This document shows, in pieces, positions 24,237-32,667 of a DNA stretch of 51,621 bases (within the stretch, counting starts at the first letter, position 1; each line of letters opens with the position of its first letter). The notes beneath the pieces are model-generated. The model searched no databases, had not been told where the DNA came from, and saw only the letters and a program-made list of their open reading frames with translations. Origin of the DNA: Flavobacterium proteolyticum (GTDB taxonomy: Bacteria > Bacteroidota > Bacteroidia > Flavobacteriales > Flavobacteriaceae); assembly GCF_015223105.1 (NCBI RefSeq), contig NZ_JADFTZ010000008.1, forward strand, positions 1 to 51,621. Direction: 5' to 3'. Position numbers and translations under genes: made by a program.

Positions 24237-25465
24237 AGCGGCAGTGACTTCATTAAAGGCTTATTATCTACAAAATTATCAGGTGTTATACTGGGTAATA
24301 CTTTTTCAGACTTATCTAACAGTGTAATCATAAAACTTCGATATAACAACATAGAAGAAGGCGTATTTTCGGTAAGCACGGCAAATAAACTCAGTGGATG
24401 ATACGGAACATCTCCCATTCCATCTTTGTCCAAATCGTAGCCTTCGTATTTGTCCCAATAATTTTCATTGAACGTATTTAAAACCAAACTTCCATTGGTA
24501 CTGATATCGAAAGTGTTTTTTAGAAAATTATTGTTTACGATTTCGTTTTCCATACAACTCGCTTGGATTTTCATACCCCAACCGTTCGATTCGAAACTGT
24601 TTTTTTCAACTTTAATTCGAGAAGTTCCTTCCATGTAAATTCCTGAGGTATTTCGAGCAAAACGATTATTAAAAATATAACTATCCGAAATTTCTTTTAG
24701 CAATAATCCGTAAGCCGAATCGCCCCAATTTTCCTCAAAATAATTATTAAACATTTTCACGTTTTTGGTAAACATTACGGCTACTCCTGCTCCATTGTTC
24801 TTGAAAACATTGGTTATGTAAGCATCATCATTGGAAAACATGAAATGCAATCCGTAACGAACGTTATTGTTAGAGATGTTTCTCCAAATTACAGATTGCG
24901 TTACAAATTCGAAATAAATGCCGTCACGATGACCTGTAATTTTATTTCCGATGATTTGTAAATTATTGCTTTTCCAACAGTGAATTCCGTTTCCGATTAA
25001 CTGCTCGGCTTTACCGTAAGCTCTGACAATATTATTTTTTACGATACAATTGTTACTGTTTTGAAGATAAATTCCGAAGAAGTTATTATCGAGAATATTC
25101 CCTTGAATTGTGACATTATTTTTATCGTAAACGCGAATTCCACAAGGATCATTTAAAGCAGCGTGACCCGAATTAATTACTTTAAATCCTTTTACCACCA
25201 CATCATTGGCATTGATAGATAATACTTCTTTTTTATTCTGGCCATCTAAAACAGGGAAGTTCTTACCAATAAAGTAAATCTTTTTATTGATTAAAATCGT
25301 TCCCTCTTTATAGATGCCCGAATGTACAAGAATCGTATCGCCATCTTTTGCTAATGCAAGGGCTTGCTTGATTTTCTTCACTGGAAAGTTGGGACCTACC
25401 TGAATAGTAGCTGCTTTCCCAATTGAAAAAAACAATAGGAATACTATGAAACTAATTTTTTTCAT
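24233..25465 (-). CDS. nosD: Periplasmic copper-chaperone beta-helix protein NosD
   Basis: From the ATG at 25465 the product is 410 aa with a signal peptide (MKKISFIVFLLFFSIGKAA). A longer TTG start at 25492 would put extra residues before that signal and overlap nosL, so it is rejected. The body is a right-handed beta-helix built of CASH-type repeats (NNVTIQGNILDNNFFGIYL, NNLQIIGNKITGHRDGIYF, IYMEGTSRIKVEKNSF). NosD works with NosF and NosY in maturation of the CuZ site. Its ATG shares a base with the nosL stop (TAATG). Confidence 0.93.
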   Translation of the reverse strand: MKKISFIVFLLFFSIGKAATIQVGPNFPVKKIKQALALAKDGDTILVHSGIYKEGTILINKKIYFIGKNFPVLDGQNKKEVLSINANDVVVKGFKVINSGHAALNDPCGIRVYDKNNVTIQGNILDNNFFGIYLQNSNNCIVKNNIVRAYGKAEQLIGNGIHCWKSNNLQIIGNKITGHRDGIYFEFVTQSVIWRNISNNNVRYGLHFMFSNDDAYITNVFKNNGAGVAVMFTKNVKMFNNYFEENWGDSAYGLLLKEISDSYIFNNRFARNTSGIYMEGTSRIKVEKNSFESNGWGMKIQASCMENEIVNNNFLKNTFDISTNGSLVLNTFNENYWDKYEGYDLDKDGMGDVPYHPLSLFAVLTENTPSSMLLYRSFMITLLDKSEKVLPSITPDNFVDNKPLMKSLPL

Positions 25466-25890
25466 TAATACATTGTGAAAACTTGTTCCCAAGTTAACGT
25501 TTTGGCATTAAGTTGCTTTTGAAAATCATCTTGGTCTTTATCGGATGCAAAAGCGGCAAAATTACCTCGCATTGGAGAATTAATCGAACCTCCATGCAAA
25601 TAAAAACATTGCTCGGCTGGAATTAGAGTATTATCTTTTGCGTAATCGTTTACAAAGAAAGATTGCACTTGAACATTCGTATTTTCTTTCGTATAGTGCA
25701 TCATACAAGACAAATCGTCAAACTTGTAGTAACGTCCTTTTTTAGTTAATAACTCAGCTCCAAATTTTCCGTTTGAAATGGTCATTTTGCAGAATTCACA
25801 AGAATCTACATTCAATTTGATAGGTCTCGGTTCGTTTGAAACACAAGCAATCATAAAAAGCGACGAAAATAAAAGTACAATCTTTTTCAT
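25465..25890 (-). CDS. nosL: Copper-binding lipoprotein NosL
   Basis: This 141-aa lipoprotein has lipid Cys 16 (FMIACVSNE) and the Cu(I) site C31-EF-C34-K-M36 (DSCEFCKMTISN) that defines NosL. The rest keeps LLTKKGRYYKFDDLSCMMHY. NosL hands copper to apo-NosZ or to NosD during assembly. It lies between the nos membrane protein and nosD, with spacings of 2 bp and a one-base overlap. Confidence 0.93.
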   Translation of the reverse strand: MKKIVLLFSSLFMIACVSNEPRPIKLNVDSCEFCKMTISNGKFGAELLTKKGRYYKFDDLSCMMHYTKENTNVQVQSFFVNDYAKDNTLIPAEQCFYLHGGSINSPMRGNFAAFASDKDQDDFQKQLNAKTLTWEQVFTMY

Positions 25891-25892
25891 AA

Positions 25893-26486
25893 CTAAATAG
25901 TTTGTTTTCTTTTGAATAAATTGAATTCTTTAAATACAATGTAAAATAACATGACACCAGCTGCAATTAAATACCATCCTCCAATATCAGGAACGGAATA
26001 GGCTCCAAAATTCAATAATTGTTTGTATCCAATTAATGGAGGTTGATAGGCCATTCCAGGCACTTTAATAGCGGCATTCGGATCTAAATTGTGTCCGTAT
26101 TCGTAATTCCAGCGGTAAAAATCTAGTCCAGCTAAGATAACGAAAAGTATAAAGGTTCCGAAAAATGCTAGTACGAATTTTCTGTTATTGATAAAAATTA
26201 AGGCAATAGAAATTAATGAAAAAGCACCAACAATATAAGGCAAGATTTTGAATTCGATAAAATTCTCGGTATGCAAAGTTGCCATTCCGATGTAGTGATT
26301 TAAACCGTTAATGATTTCTACGTCACCACCAATTTTATTAGCATGTAATTTTAAAACCAATCCTTCAGGATATTGAGGCGCATCTAAATCGATTTGCCAC
26401 ATAGGCACAAATAAAGAACTTATAAATAATCCTGCAATAATAAATAAAAGGATTTTTGAAACTAAAGCAAGTTTTGTAGTTTCCAT
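25893..26486 (-). CDS. Four-helix membrane protein of the nos operon
   Basis: This 197-aa protein has about four membrane helices (15-30, 85-105, 108-125 and 170-185). The first outside loop holds WQIDLDAPQYPEG, HANKIGGDVEIINGLNHYIGM and a second loop DFYRWNYEYGHNLDPNAAI. I recall similar unnamed proteins between nosZ and nosL in clade II nos clusters, which suggests a role in electron transfer or copper assembly, but no cofactor motif can be named. It is separated from nosZ by a terminator-like hairpin and precedes nosL by 2 bp. Confidence 0.75.
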   Translation of the reverse strand: METTKLALVSKILLFIIAGLFISSLFVPMWQIDLDAPQYPEGLVLKLHANKIGGDVEIINGLNHYIGMATLHTENFIEFKILPYIVGAFSLISIALIFINNRKFVLAFFGTFILFVILAGLDFYRWNYEYGHNLDPNAAIKVPGMAYQPPLIGYKQLLNFGAYSVPDIGGWYLIAAGVMLFYIVFKEFNLFKRKQTI

Positions 26487-26499
26487 ACAATTGAGTTTA

Positions 26500-26530
26500 A
26501 AAAAGGGACAAAAGTTACTTTGCCCCTTTT
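26500..26530 (-). terminator. Intra-operon terminator or attenuator after nosZ
   Basis: AAAAGGG-CAAA pairs with TTTG-CCCTTTT (one-base bulges), giving a hairpin with a T run on the - strand. It lies between nosZ and the next gene, so nosZ would be transcribed more than the maturation genes. Confidence 0.55.
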
Positions 26531-26539
26531 GTTAAAAAT

Positions 26540-28519
26540 TTATTTTGTAGCTGGTACGTTTGTTCCTAAACTAAATTGTAATGGAACATTTGACCCTTTT
26601 GGAGATACTCTAATATATCCTTGCATTTCTTGGTGTAACGCACTACAGAAGTCAGTACAGTAGAATGGGAACGTTCCTACTCTATCTGGAACCCATTTTA
26701 ATGTAGTAGTTTCTCCAGGCATGATTAATAATTCACCATTATTAGCACCTTTCACAGCAAATCCGTGTGGTACATCCCAATCTTGTTCTAAGTTGGTTAC
26801 GTGGAAATATACTTCATCACCTAATTTGACTCCTTCAATATTATCAGGAGCAAAGTGAGATCGGATAGAGGTCATGTACACATGCACTTTGTTTCCTTCT
26901 CTAACCACTTTGGCTTCTTTTTCGCCTTTTGCAGCATAAGGATGCTTGTTATCATCTAATTTATAGAATTTCAACTGCCCATTGTTTCGAATTAAATCTG
27001 CCGGAGCTGCTTGTGCATAATGCGGCTCTCCAATGGTTGGGAAATCTAAAATTAGCTTCATTTTATCTCCACTAATATCAAATATTTGTGCTGATTGCGC
27101 TAACTCAGGACCTGTTGGTAAATAACGGTCTTTTGTAATTTTGTTATAAGCAACTAAGTATTTTCCAAATGGTTTTTTACTATCTCCTCCAGGAATACAT
27201 AAGTGACCTACTGAGTAATATGTTGGAACACGATCTAATACTTTTAACGTTTTAATATCCCATTTCACCACTTCAGAAGAAACGAAGAAAGTGGTGTAAG
27301 CATTTCCTTTTCCGTCAAATTCAGTGTGTAATGGACCTAAACCTGGTTTTTGAACTTCACCATGTAAAGCTGCTTCATATTTCACAACTGGTATTCCTCC
27401 ATAGTCGCCTTCAAATTTTTTCCCTTTGATAGCTGATTGTAATTTATCAAAACTAAATACAGGAATTAAAGCTGCTAATTTACCAGAACCTACGATAAAT
27501 TCACCTGTTGGATCAACATCACATCCGTGAGGCGATTTTGGACAAGGAATCATATAACAAATATCTTTTAATTCAGAAGCATCTAAAACCAATACTTCAT
27601 CTTTCATAGTAGATTTTGCAGAGTGCGTATGCTCATCCCAAGTGTTATGCGCATATTTCACTTTTTGTTTTTTACCTTTTCCAGCTTTGATATATTCTTC
27701 CGCTTTTTTCCAGTTCACTGCCATGATAAAGTCTTTATCTTTTTGAGAAGCATTTACTTCTAACAATGTGTTGGCTTGTTCTGTGTTGTAGCACGAGAAG
27801 AAGAACCATCCGTGCGATTTTCCTTTACCAGCGTGAGAAAGGTCAAAATTTACACCCGGAGTTACAATTTGGAAAGCCAAATCCATTTCTCCCGATTTTT
27901 TATCAACACTTACAAAACTGATATGTCCTTTGTAATTCTCTTTATAAGTATTGATTGGAACATCTCCATTAGAATAATCGGCAGGAACACTAAAACGAGT
28001 ACCCGCTACCACATATTCTGTATTTTCAGTAATGAATGGAGAAGAGTGATTACCTCCACTGTTCGGAAGTTCGATAATTTCAGCTGTTTTGAATGTTTTT
28101 AAATCAATTCTAGCAATACGCGGGGTATTATTAGCATTCCCAAAAACCCAACGACCATCGACTTCACCGTTAGTTTGAGACATTTCAGTGTGATGTAAAT
28201 CATCCCAAGGCACAAATCCGTGAGAGGTATTCAACATTGGTTTTGTTTCTTCGCTGTATCCCCAACCTTTTTCTGGGTCAACCGAAAATACAGGAATAAC
28301 TCGGAATAAACGTCCGCTTGGTAATCCGTAAACACTTAATTGTCCACTAAAACCACCTGAAACGAAATTGTAAAACTCATCGTATTTTCCTGGTGCAACA
28401 TACGCCTTCTCAGCAGCATCGCCACTTACAGCATCTCCTGAGCTTTTTGGTTTACAGGAAGTCACCAAAGCACTTCCTAGGGCAATTACTAAAACTGCCT
28501 GTACAAATTTATTTTTCAT
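26540..28519 (-). CDS. nosZ: Nitrous oxide reductase, clade II (Sec-exported, lipoprotein-type)
   Basis: NosZ reduces N2O to N2. From the ATG at 28519 the protein is 659 aa; the longer start at 28558 would put 13 residues in front of the signal. It lacks the Tat signal of clade I and has a Sec-type signal ending LVTSC (lipid Cys 22). The N-terminal beta-propeller holds CuZ histidines in segments DDLHHTEMSQ, HGCDVDPTGE and SVGHLCIPGGD. The C-terminal cupredoxin has the CuA site C621-TDF-C625-SAL-H629-QE-M632. It follows a c-type cytochrome gene by about 60 bp in an operon with an FNR-type box. Confidence 0.96.
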   Translation of the reverse strand: MKNKFVQAVLVIALGSALVTSCKPKSSGDAVSGDAAEKAYVAPGKYDEFYNFVSGGFSGQLSVYGLPSGRLFRVIPVFSVDPEKGWGYSEETKPMLNTSHGFVPWDDLHHTEMSQTNGEVDGRWVFGNANNTPRIARIDLKTFKTAEIIELPNSGGNHSSPFITENTEYVVAGTRFSVPADYSNGDVPINTYKENYKGHISFVSVDKKSGEMDLAFQIVTPGVNFDLSHAGKGKSHGWFFFSCYNTEQANTLLEVNASQKDKDFIMAVNWKKAEEYIKAGKGKKQKVKYAHNTWDEHTHSAKSTMKDEVLVLDASELKDICYMIPCPKSPHGCDVDPTGEFIVGSGKLAALIPVFSFDKLQSAIKGKKFEGDYGGIPVVKYEAALHGEVQKPGLGPLHTEFDGKGNAYTTFFVSSEVVKWDIKTLKVLDRVPTYYSVGHLCIPGGDSKKPFGKYLVAYNKITKDRYLPTGPELAQSAQIFDISGDKMKLILDFPTIGEPHYAQAAPADLIRNNGQLKFYKLDDNKHPYAAKGEKEAKVVREGNKVHVYMTSIRSHFAPDNIEGVKLGDEVYFHVTNLEQDWDVPHGFAVKGANNGELLIMPGETTTLKWVPDRVGTFPFYCTDFCSALHQEMQGYIRVSPKGSNVPLQFSLGTNVPATK

Positions 28520-28580
28520 GATATATGTAGTTAAATTAAGGTATCGTATTACTTTCACTTAACACAATACCCTTTTATGT

Positions 28581-29063
28581 TTATTTCACACCGTCATTTT
28601 TACGCATATACTCAAGAATTCCTCTAGCTTCGTCATCAGAAACACCTTGGTTAGGCATACGAACTAAACAAATTTCCAATTGCGCTTGTACTTCAGGATC
28701 TTTGTCAATCATTGGATCAGGATTAGTAATGAAGTTCATAATCCATTGTGGTGTTCTTCTTTCAGTTACACCTTTCCATCCTGGCCCTACTAATTTTTCA
28801 TCTGTTGTTTTGTGACATGATGCACATTTTACACCTGCTACTTCTTCCCCTTTTGTAGCCATAGCTTGATCTAATGTTGCACCTAATTCAACTGTGTCGT
28901 ATTTTCCTTCACCACGTTTTGGATCATACGAAGCCGGATCAGCGGCAGCTTCTGTTGTTGCTTCACCTCCACCAGGCTGATAATTATCTTCAGCAGATGC
29001 TTCTTTTTTACCACATGCTACAGCTAAAGCAAGAGATAAAACAAGTAAAATTGATTTGTTCAT
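28581..29063 (-). CDS. Lipoprotein c-type cytochrome, probable NosZ electron donor
   Basis: This 160-aa protein has a lipoprotein signal (lipid Cys 17, LALAVACGKK), a Glu/Ala/Thr-rich linker to about residue 55 and a class I cytochrome domain with C80-AS-C83-H84. RMPNQGVSDDEARGILEYMRKN supplies the likely Met ligand. First gene of the nos operon. The position before clade II nosZ and the surface anchoring suggest it feeds electrons to NosZ. Transcription should start about 22 bases upstream, from the box-associated promoter. Confidence 0.88.
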   Translation of the reverse strand: MNKSILLVLSLALAVACGKKEASAEDNYQPGGGEATTEAAADPASYDPKRGEGKYDTVELGATLDQAMATKGEEVAGVKCASCHKTTDEKLVGPGWKGVTERRTPQWIMNFITNPDPMIDKDPEVQAQLEICLVRMPNQGVSDDEARGILEYMRKNDGVK

Positions 29064-29090
29064 GATATTTTAATATTAAAATTATTACTA

Positions 29091-29134
29091 CAAATTTCTG
29101 AAATTGAGCGCTTTAAAAGTATGATTACAATCAT
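29091..29134 (-). promoter_or_regulatory. FNR-type box and -7 element of the nos operon
   Basis: ATGATTACAATCAT at 29121-29134 is a perfect palindrome of the consensus. On the - strand GAAATTTG (29098-29091) is a one-mismatch -7 element with its final G exactly 36.5 bp from the box centre. Confidence 0.7.
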
Positions 29135-29178
29135 AAAAAAGGATATTTTTGTCTTTATTATTAACAATTGTTGAACAA

Positions 29179-29213
29179 AAAAGGCTGTTTCCAAAAAATG
29201 GAAACAGCCTTTT
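29179..29213 (-). terminator. Terminator after the 596-aa protein gene
   Basis: AAAAGGCTGTTTCC and GGAAACAGCCTTTT form a perfect 14-bp stem around a 7-base loop, between the 596-aa protein gene and the nos promoter. It separates the two transcription units. Confidence 0.8.
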
Positions 29214-29265
29214 GCAAAAACCTACTTATAAAATTAAATAACCCTCATTATTAAGTAATTATATT

Positions 29266-31056
29266 TTAAACAGAAATTGTATTAAATTCTAATTTGTTTA
29301 ATTGCGATTCTAATTTGGTAATATCATTTTGAATATTTGAATTCTTTTCTTGGAAAATCGATTTGTAATACTCAATTCCGTTTAAAAGATTCGCTTTAAA
29401 TGTCTCCCATTTTTTTATTTGTTGGGGAGTTATCTCGAAAGCTTCATTTATTTGATTGGACAAATACAAAACATACAAGCCCAATTCTTTCACAAACATA
29501 TTAGGTCTATCGACATGATTTTCGATTTCTTTTTTGCCGTAAATGTGTTGAATCATTTCTTTTAATGAAAATTCTCTAGAAAAATAAGCCATGTTTGGGC
29601 CAGGACAAACCACAACACCTTGCGCTTGACCTTTGATTGGAATTCCTAATTCGATATGACTTGCATTTGCTAATCCCACGCACAAACATGATTTTTCTGT
29701 GATTGAATTGTATTCTTTCGTGTAAGTTTCGAACGAAATGAAATCACGTTTTGCTTCTAATTCTTCCAATTTCTTGTCTTGATGTTTTTTTGAAGCGGTA
29801 CAAGTGCCTTCTTTTTTGTATTCTTTACTTAACGCTAAATATTTCTTTGGACAAGAACTTCCAGCTTTTCCCGAAGCGATGCGTTGGCTTTTAAAGAAAT
29901 CATTCGTCATTCCTTTAATTGTGTTGAACGGAACTCCAAGCGGTGAAATATTACTCAAATACAAATCTTTTTCTTTAGCATCAGCCAATAATTTTCTAGT
30001 TTCAGCATCAACTGAAGTAGCTTCTGGAACCAAAAGAAACGGTGAACCCCAACCCACAGCATCTACTTGATAATGGTCTAATAAAAACTGATGTTCTTCT
30101 GCTGTTCCTACTCCACCTTGCACAGTGATTTTTAAAACAGGAGGTTCGTTTGGAACTATTTTATTTTTTGATGCTAAAGCATTTGTAAATAGCGAATAGG
30201 CCGATTGAATCAACTCGCCTTTCTTTTTTTTGAATTCTTCTAGAATTGGACCTAATAAAAAACCATCTGTTGCGAACGCGTGTCCGCCGCAATTTAAACC
30301 TGATTCAATTCGATATTCGGAAACCCAAAGTCCTTTTTTAGCTAGAAAATTTCCTTGAATCATCGCCGAGCGAAAATCACTCACTTTCAAAATGATTTTC
30401 TTCTGAAATTGTCCGTTTGCATTGGGATAAAAAGCATCGAAAGTTTCCATGTAACTGTACAATCTTGGATTCATTCCAGCAGAAAAAACTACGGATGAAT
30501 TTGTGGTACTGTTTACAAAACCCCTTAAAGCTGCATGCGCATCGTTGTACATTACTGGTAATTGTTCGTCATCATTAAAATTATCTTTGTCGATTTTCGT
30601 CATGATATTCACATCGATGCTTCCTGCTGCAAAATGATGGTCAAGAATCGATTTTAATTCCATCATATTGTTTTTTCCTGAATCAATTAAATGTTCTAAT
30701 TTGATTTTTAATTCGGAAGTTGTTGGCAAAATGGAGATAAAATCTTCTAATTGTGTTCTTTTTTCAATCAATTCCGATTTGAAACTTTCGAATTTTTGAG
30801 TAACAACTGTATCGAGTAAATTCAAATAATTGGTGATTCTTTTGGCTCTAAAATCTTCTACTTTTTGTGAAATTTCTTCATAAGGTTGCTTGAATTTTTC
30901 GGCATAAAAAGCGGTCATTTTTTCAATTAAATCGTCATCCATAATCGAAATTACAGAATCAATTCCGTATTGCGCCACTCGCACTGGGCTATCAATAGTG
31001 AACGCCAATCCCATAATAGGAATGTGAAAAGTGTGTACGTTTTTTTGTAAAGTCAT
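29266..31056 (-). CDS. Uncharacterised Cys-containing, TIM-barrel-like protein in the denitrification region
   Basis: From the ATG at 31056 the product is 596 aa; the in-frame start at 31116 is rejected because it would lie upstream of the expected transcription start. There is no signal or membrane segment. The N-terminal IPIMGLAFTIDSPVRVAQYGIDSVISI and central LKITVQGGVGTAEEHQFLL plus VDAVGWGSPFLLV look like strands and the phosphate-binding region of an FMN-type TIM barrel, such as 2-nitropropane dioxygenase-like enzymes. Six cysteines (C256, C402, C419, C457, C459, C484), four or more grouped late in the protein, could bind an Fe-S cluster. The C-terminus is a coiled coil. It forms its own transcription unit under an FNR-type box. 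Function unknown; cytoplasmic redox enzyme is inferred. Confidence 0.75.
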   Translation of the reverse strand: MTLQKNVHTFHIPIMGLAFTIDSPVRVAQYGIDSVISIMDDDLIEKMTAFYAEKFKQPYEEISQKVEDFRAKRITNYLNLLDTVVTQKFESFKSELIEKRTQLEDFISILPTTSELKIKLEHLIDSGKNNMMELKSILDHHFAAGSIDVNIMTKIDKDNFNDDEQLPVMYNDAHAALRGFVNSTTNSSVVFSAGMNPRLYSYMETFDAFYPNANGQFQKKIILKVSDFRSAMIQGNFLAKKGLWVSEYRIESGLNCGGHAFATDGFLLGPILEEFKKKKGELIQSAYSLFTNALASKNKIVPNEPPVLKITVQGGVGTAEEHQFLLDHYQVDAVGWGSPFLLVPEATSVDAETRKLLADAKEKDLYLSNISPLGVPFNTIKGMTNDFFKSQRIASGKAGSSCPKKYLALSKEYKKEGTCTASKKHQDKKLEELEAKRDFISFETYTKEYNSITEKSCLCVGLANASHIELGIPIKGQAQGVVVCPGPNMAYFSREFSLKEMIQHIYGKKEIENHVDRPNMFVKELGLYVLYLSNQINEAFEITPQQIKKWETFKANLLNGIEYYKSIFQEKNSNIQNDITKLESQLNKLEFNTISV

Positions 31057-31113
31057 ATTGTTTTCTTGGTTAATTTTTGCATTCCATTTATCTCTTAACA
31101 AAATAAATAGTGA

Positions 31114-31157
31114 CAAATAAAATACAATCCTTCAGATTAATATATGATTATTATCAT
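31114..31157 (-). promoter_or_regulatory. FNR-type box and -7 element of the 596-aa protein gene
   Basis: ATGATTATTATCAT at 31144-31157 is a perfect box. TTTATTTG on the - strand (31121-31114) has the TTTG of the -7 element with its final G exactly 36.5 bp from the box centre. The expected transcript starts near 31107, downstream of the annotatable ATG at 31116. Confidence 0.65.
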
Positions 31158-31177
31158 GCTTTGAAAATTGGTAGAAT

Positions 31178-31417
31178 TTAAAGTAAAATCACTAAAATAA
31201 TTCCCATTAAACCACCAAAACCTAATATCAAATATTTCCAAAAAGGATGCGCTTTTTTTAATTCCATAAACTGAAAAGCTACCAACCAAAACTTAATTAA
31301 AGCCAAAGTCACAACCGTTGTTGCCATAATTTCTGCACTTACATTTAATGCTAAAAAAGCAGCAATTATAGTCAGTGCCAACAACAAAATAAACGTAGAA
31401 GAAATAGTGTCTTTCAT
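31178..31417 (-). CDS. Small membrane protein, cytochrome oxidase subunit IV-like (NorF position)
   Basis: This 79-aa protein has three membrane helices. The middle sequence MATTVVTLALIKFWLVAFQFMELKKAHPFWK is typical of prokaryotic cytochrome c oxidase subunit IV-like proteins. It follows the norE-like gene by 10 bp, the place of norF in nor clusters. It probably assists activity or assembly of the NO reductase; a catalytic role is not expected. Last gene of the nor run. Confidence 0.75.
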   Translation of the reverse strand: MKDTISSTFILLLALTIIAAFLALNVSAEIMATTVVTLALIKFWLVAFQFMELKKAHPFWKYLILGFGGLMGIILVILL

Positions 31418-31427
31418 GATCTTACAT

Positions 31428-31997
31428 TTAAAAAAGTAAATAAAGTACTGGGAATAAAAGCAACCAAATTAAATCGCACATGTGCCAAAAACTGGCACTA
31501 GCTTCAATGTCTTCAAAGGATGCTTTGGTTTGTTTTTTCTTGATGGAAAATGTAATTACTAATAAAATTACTAATCCCACCAAAACATGTATAAAATGAA
31601 AACCCGTTAATAACCAATAAAATCTAAAAAACGAATTGTAATCCATGTGCAATCCGGCTTCTAATTTTTCGTAATATTCAAATGATTTTAGAACCAAGAA
31701 TCCGAAACCTCCAAGCATTGCCCAATTGAAATAAAACAACGCTTTTTTGATGTTAGCGGCTTTAAAAAAATAGATTCCTTTGGCTACAAAAAATCCGCTG
31801 GTTAACAACAAAATCGTGTTTATAGTTCCAATTGTTTTATTCAGTTTTAAACTACTGTTGTGAAACAATTCGCGTTCTTCTGAACCGTAATAAGCTAATG
31901 CTAAAATCGCCATTCCGAAAGTGATGAGTTCCAAATAAATAATAATCCAAATTAAAATGCCTCCTGGCGGATAATATATTGATTTTGTATTGTTCAT
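31428..31997 (-). CDS. norE: Cytochrome oxidase subunit III-like protein NorE
   Basis: This 189-aa protein has five membrane helices and the subunit III pattern: ILIWIIIYLELITFGMAIL, LLLTSGFFVAKGIYFFK, YWLLTGFHFIHVLVGLVILLV and ASASFWHMCDLIWLLLFPVLYLLF. NorE-type proteins accompany cNOR and raise its activity. The start overlaps the carbonic anhydrase gene by 4 bases. Confidence 0.85.
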   Translation of the reverse strand: MNNTKSIYYPPGGILIWIIIYLELITFGMAILALAYYGSEERELFHNSSLKLNKTIGTINTILLLTSGFFVAKGIYFFKAANIKKALFYFNWAMLGGFGFLVLKSFEYYEKLEAGLHMDYNSFFRFYWLLTGFHFIHVLVGLVILLVITFSIKKKQTKASFEDIEASASFWHMCDLIWLLLFPVLYLLF

Positions 31998-32656
31998 GAT
32001 TGTAATAATTCAACTTTACCTGTGTGTAAATCGTAAAATGTTCCTACTATTTTTATTTTCTTTTGATGGACCAAATCTCTAATAATTTTGCTCGAAGAGA
32101 GAATGTGATCTATGGTGGATAGCACGTTTAATCGACCTGTTTCATCTGATAAATGTTCGGGTAATGGATACGTTCTATGATGACTAAATGCCACTTTTAT
32201 TTGATTGGTTAATTGTGTTAAATGTCCTAAATTCACATTATCAATTGCACCTTGAACCGCACCACAATTGGAATGTCCTAACACAACCAACAATTTTGTT
32301 CCTTTTACTTTAACGGCATATTCCATACTTCCTAAAATGTTTGGATCTTCGATATTTCCTGCTACCCGAGCAACAAATAAATTTCCAATTCCTTGGTCAA
32401 AAACAATTTCTGGCGGCACACGAGAATCGATACAAGACAACACAAAAGTGTGCGGATGTTGGTCTTTTTCAGAATAGTGAGCTTCATCAATGAAATCATG
32501 ATGCATCGGTACATTATTAACATAACGCTGGTTTCCTTCCATCAATTCTCTCAAAGCTTCATTTGCCGTTTTTGGAACATGATGATGCTCGACAGTTTCA
32601 CACGAAAAAATAAAGATGATAAAAATGCTGAATAAAATCGTACCTATAATTCTCAT
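31994..32656 (-). CDS. Lipoprotein beta-class carbonic anhydrase
   Basis: This 220-aa protein has the beta-carbonic anhydrase zinc site, C75-x-D77-x-R79 (LSCIDSRVPPEIVFDQG) and H128-SN-C131-GAVQGA, which interconverts CO2 and bicarbonate. Unlike the usual cytoplasmic enzyme it starts with a lipoprotein signal (MRIIGTILFSIFIIFIFSC, lipid Cys 19) and His-rich ETVEHHHVPK, so it should be membrane-anchored outside the cytoplasm. It lies inside the nor cluster between the hemerythrin/PAS gene and norE, with a 4-base overlap to norE. Its link to NO reduction is unclear; local proton or bicarbonate supply is a guess. Confidence 0.88.
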   Translation of the reverse strand: MRIIGTILFSIFIIFIFSCETVEHHHVPKTANEALRELMEGNQRYVNNVPMHHDFIDEAHYSEKDQHPHTFVLSCIDSRVPPEIVFDQGIGNLFVARVAGNIEDPNILGSMEYAVKVKGTKLLVVLGHSNCGAVQGAIDNVNLGHLTQLTNQIKVAFSHHRTYPLPEHLSDETGRLNVLSTIDHILSSSKIIRDLVHQKKIKIVGTFYDLHTGKVELLQS

Positions 32657-32667
32657 AACTCTTTCTA

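Noticed and set aside
31057..31116. Longer N-terminus (20 extra residues) for the 596-aa protein
   Set aside because: The expected transcription start lies near 31107, inside that extension, and the extra residues do not resemble a protein start of this fold.
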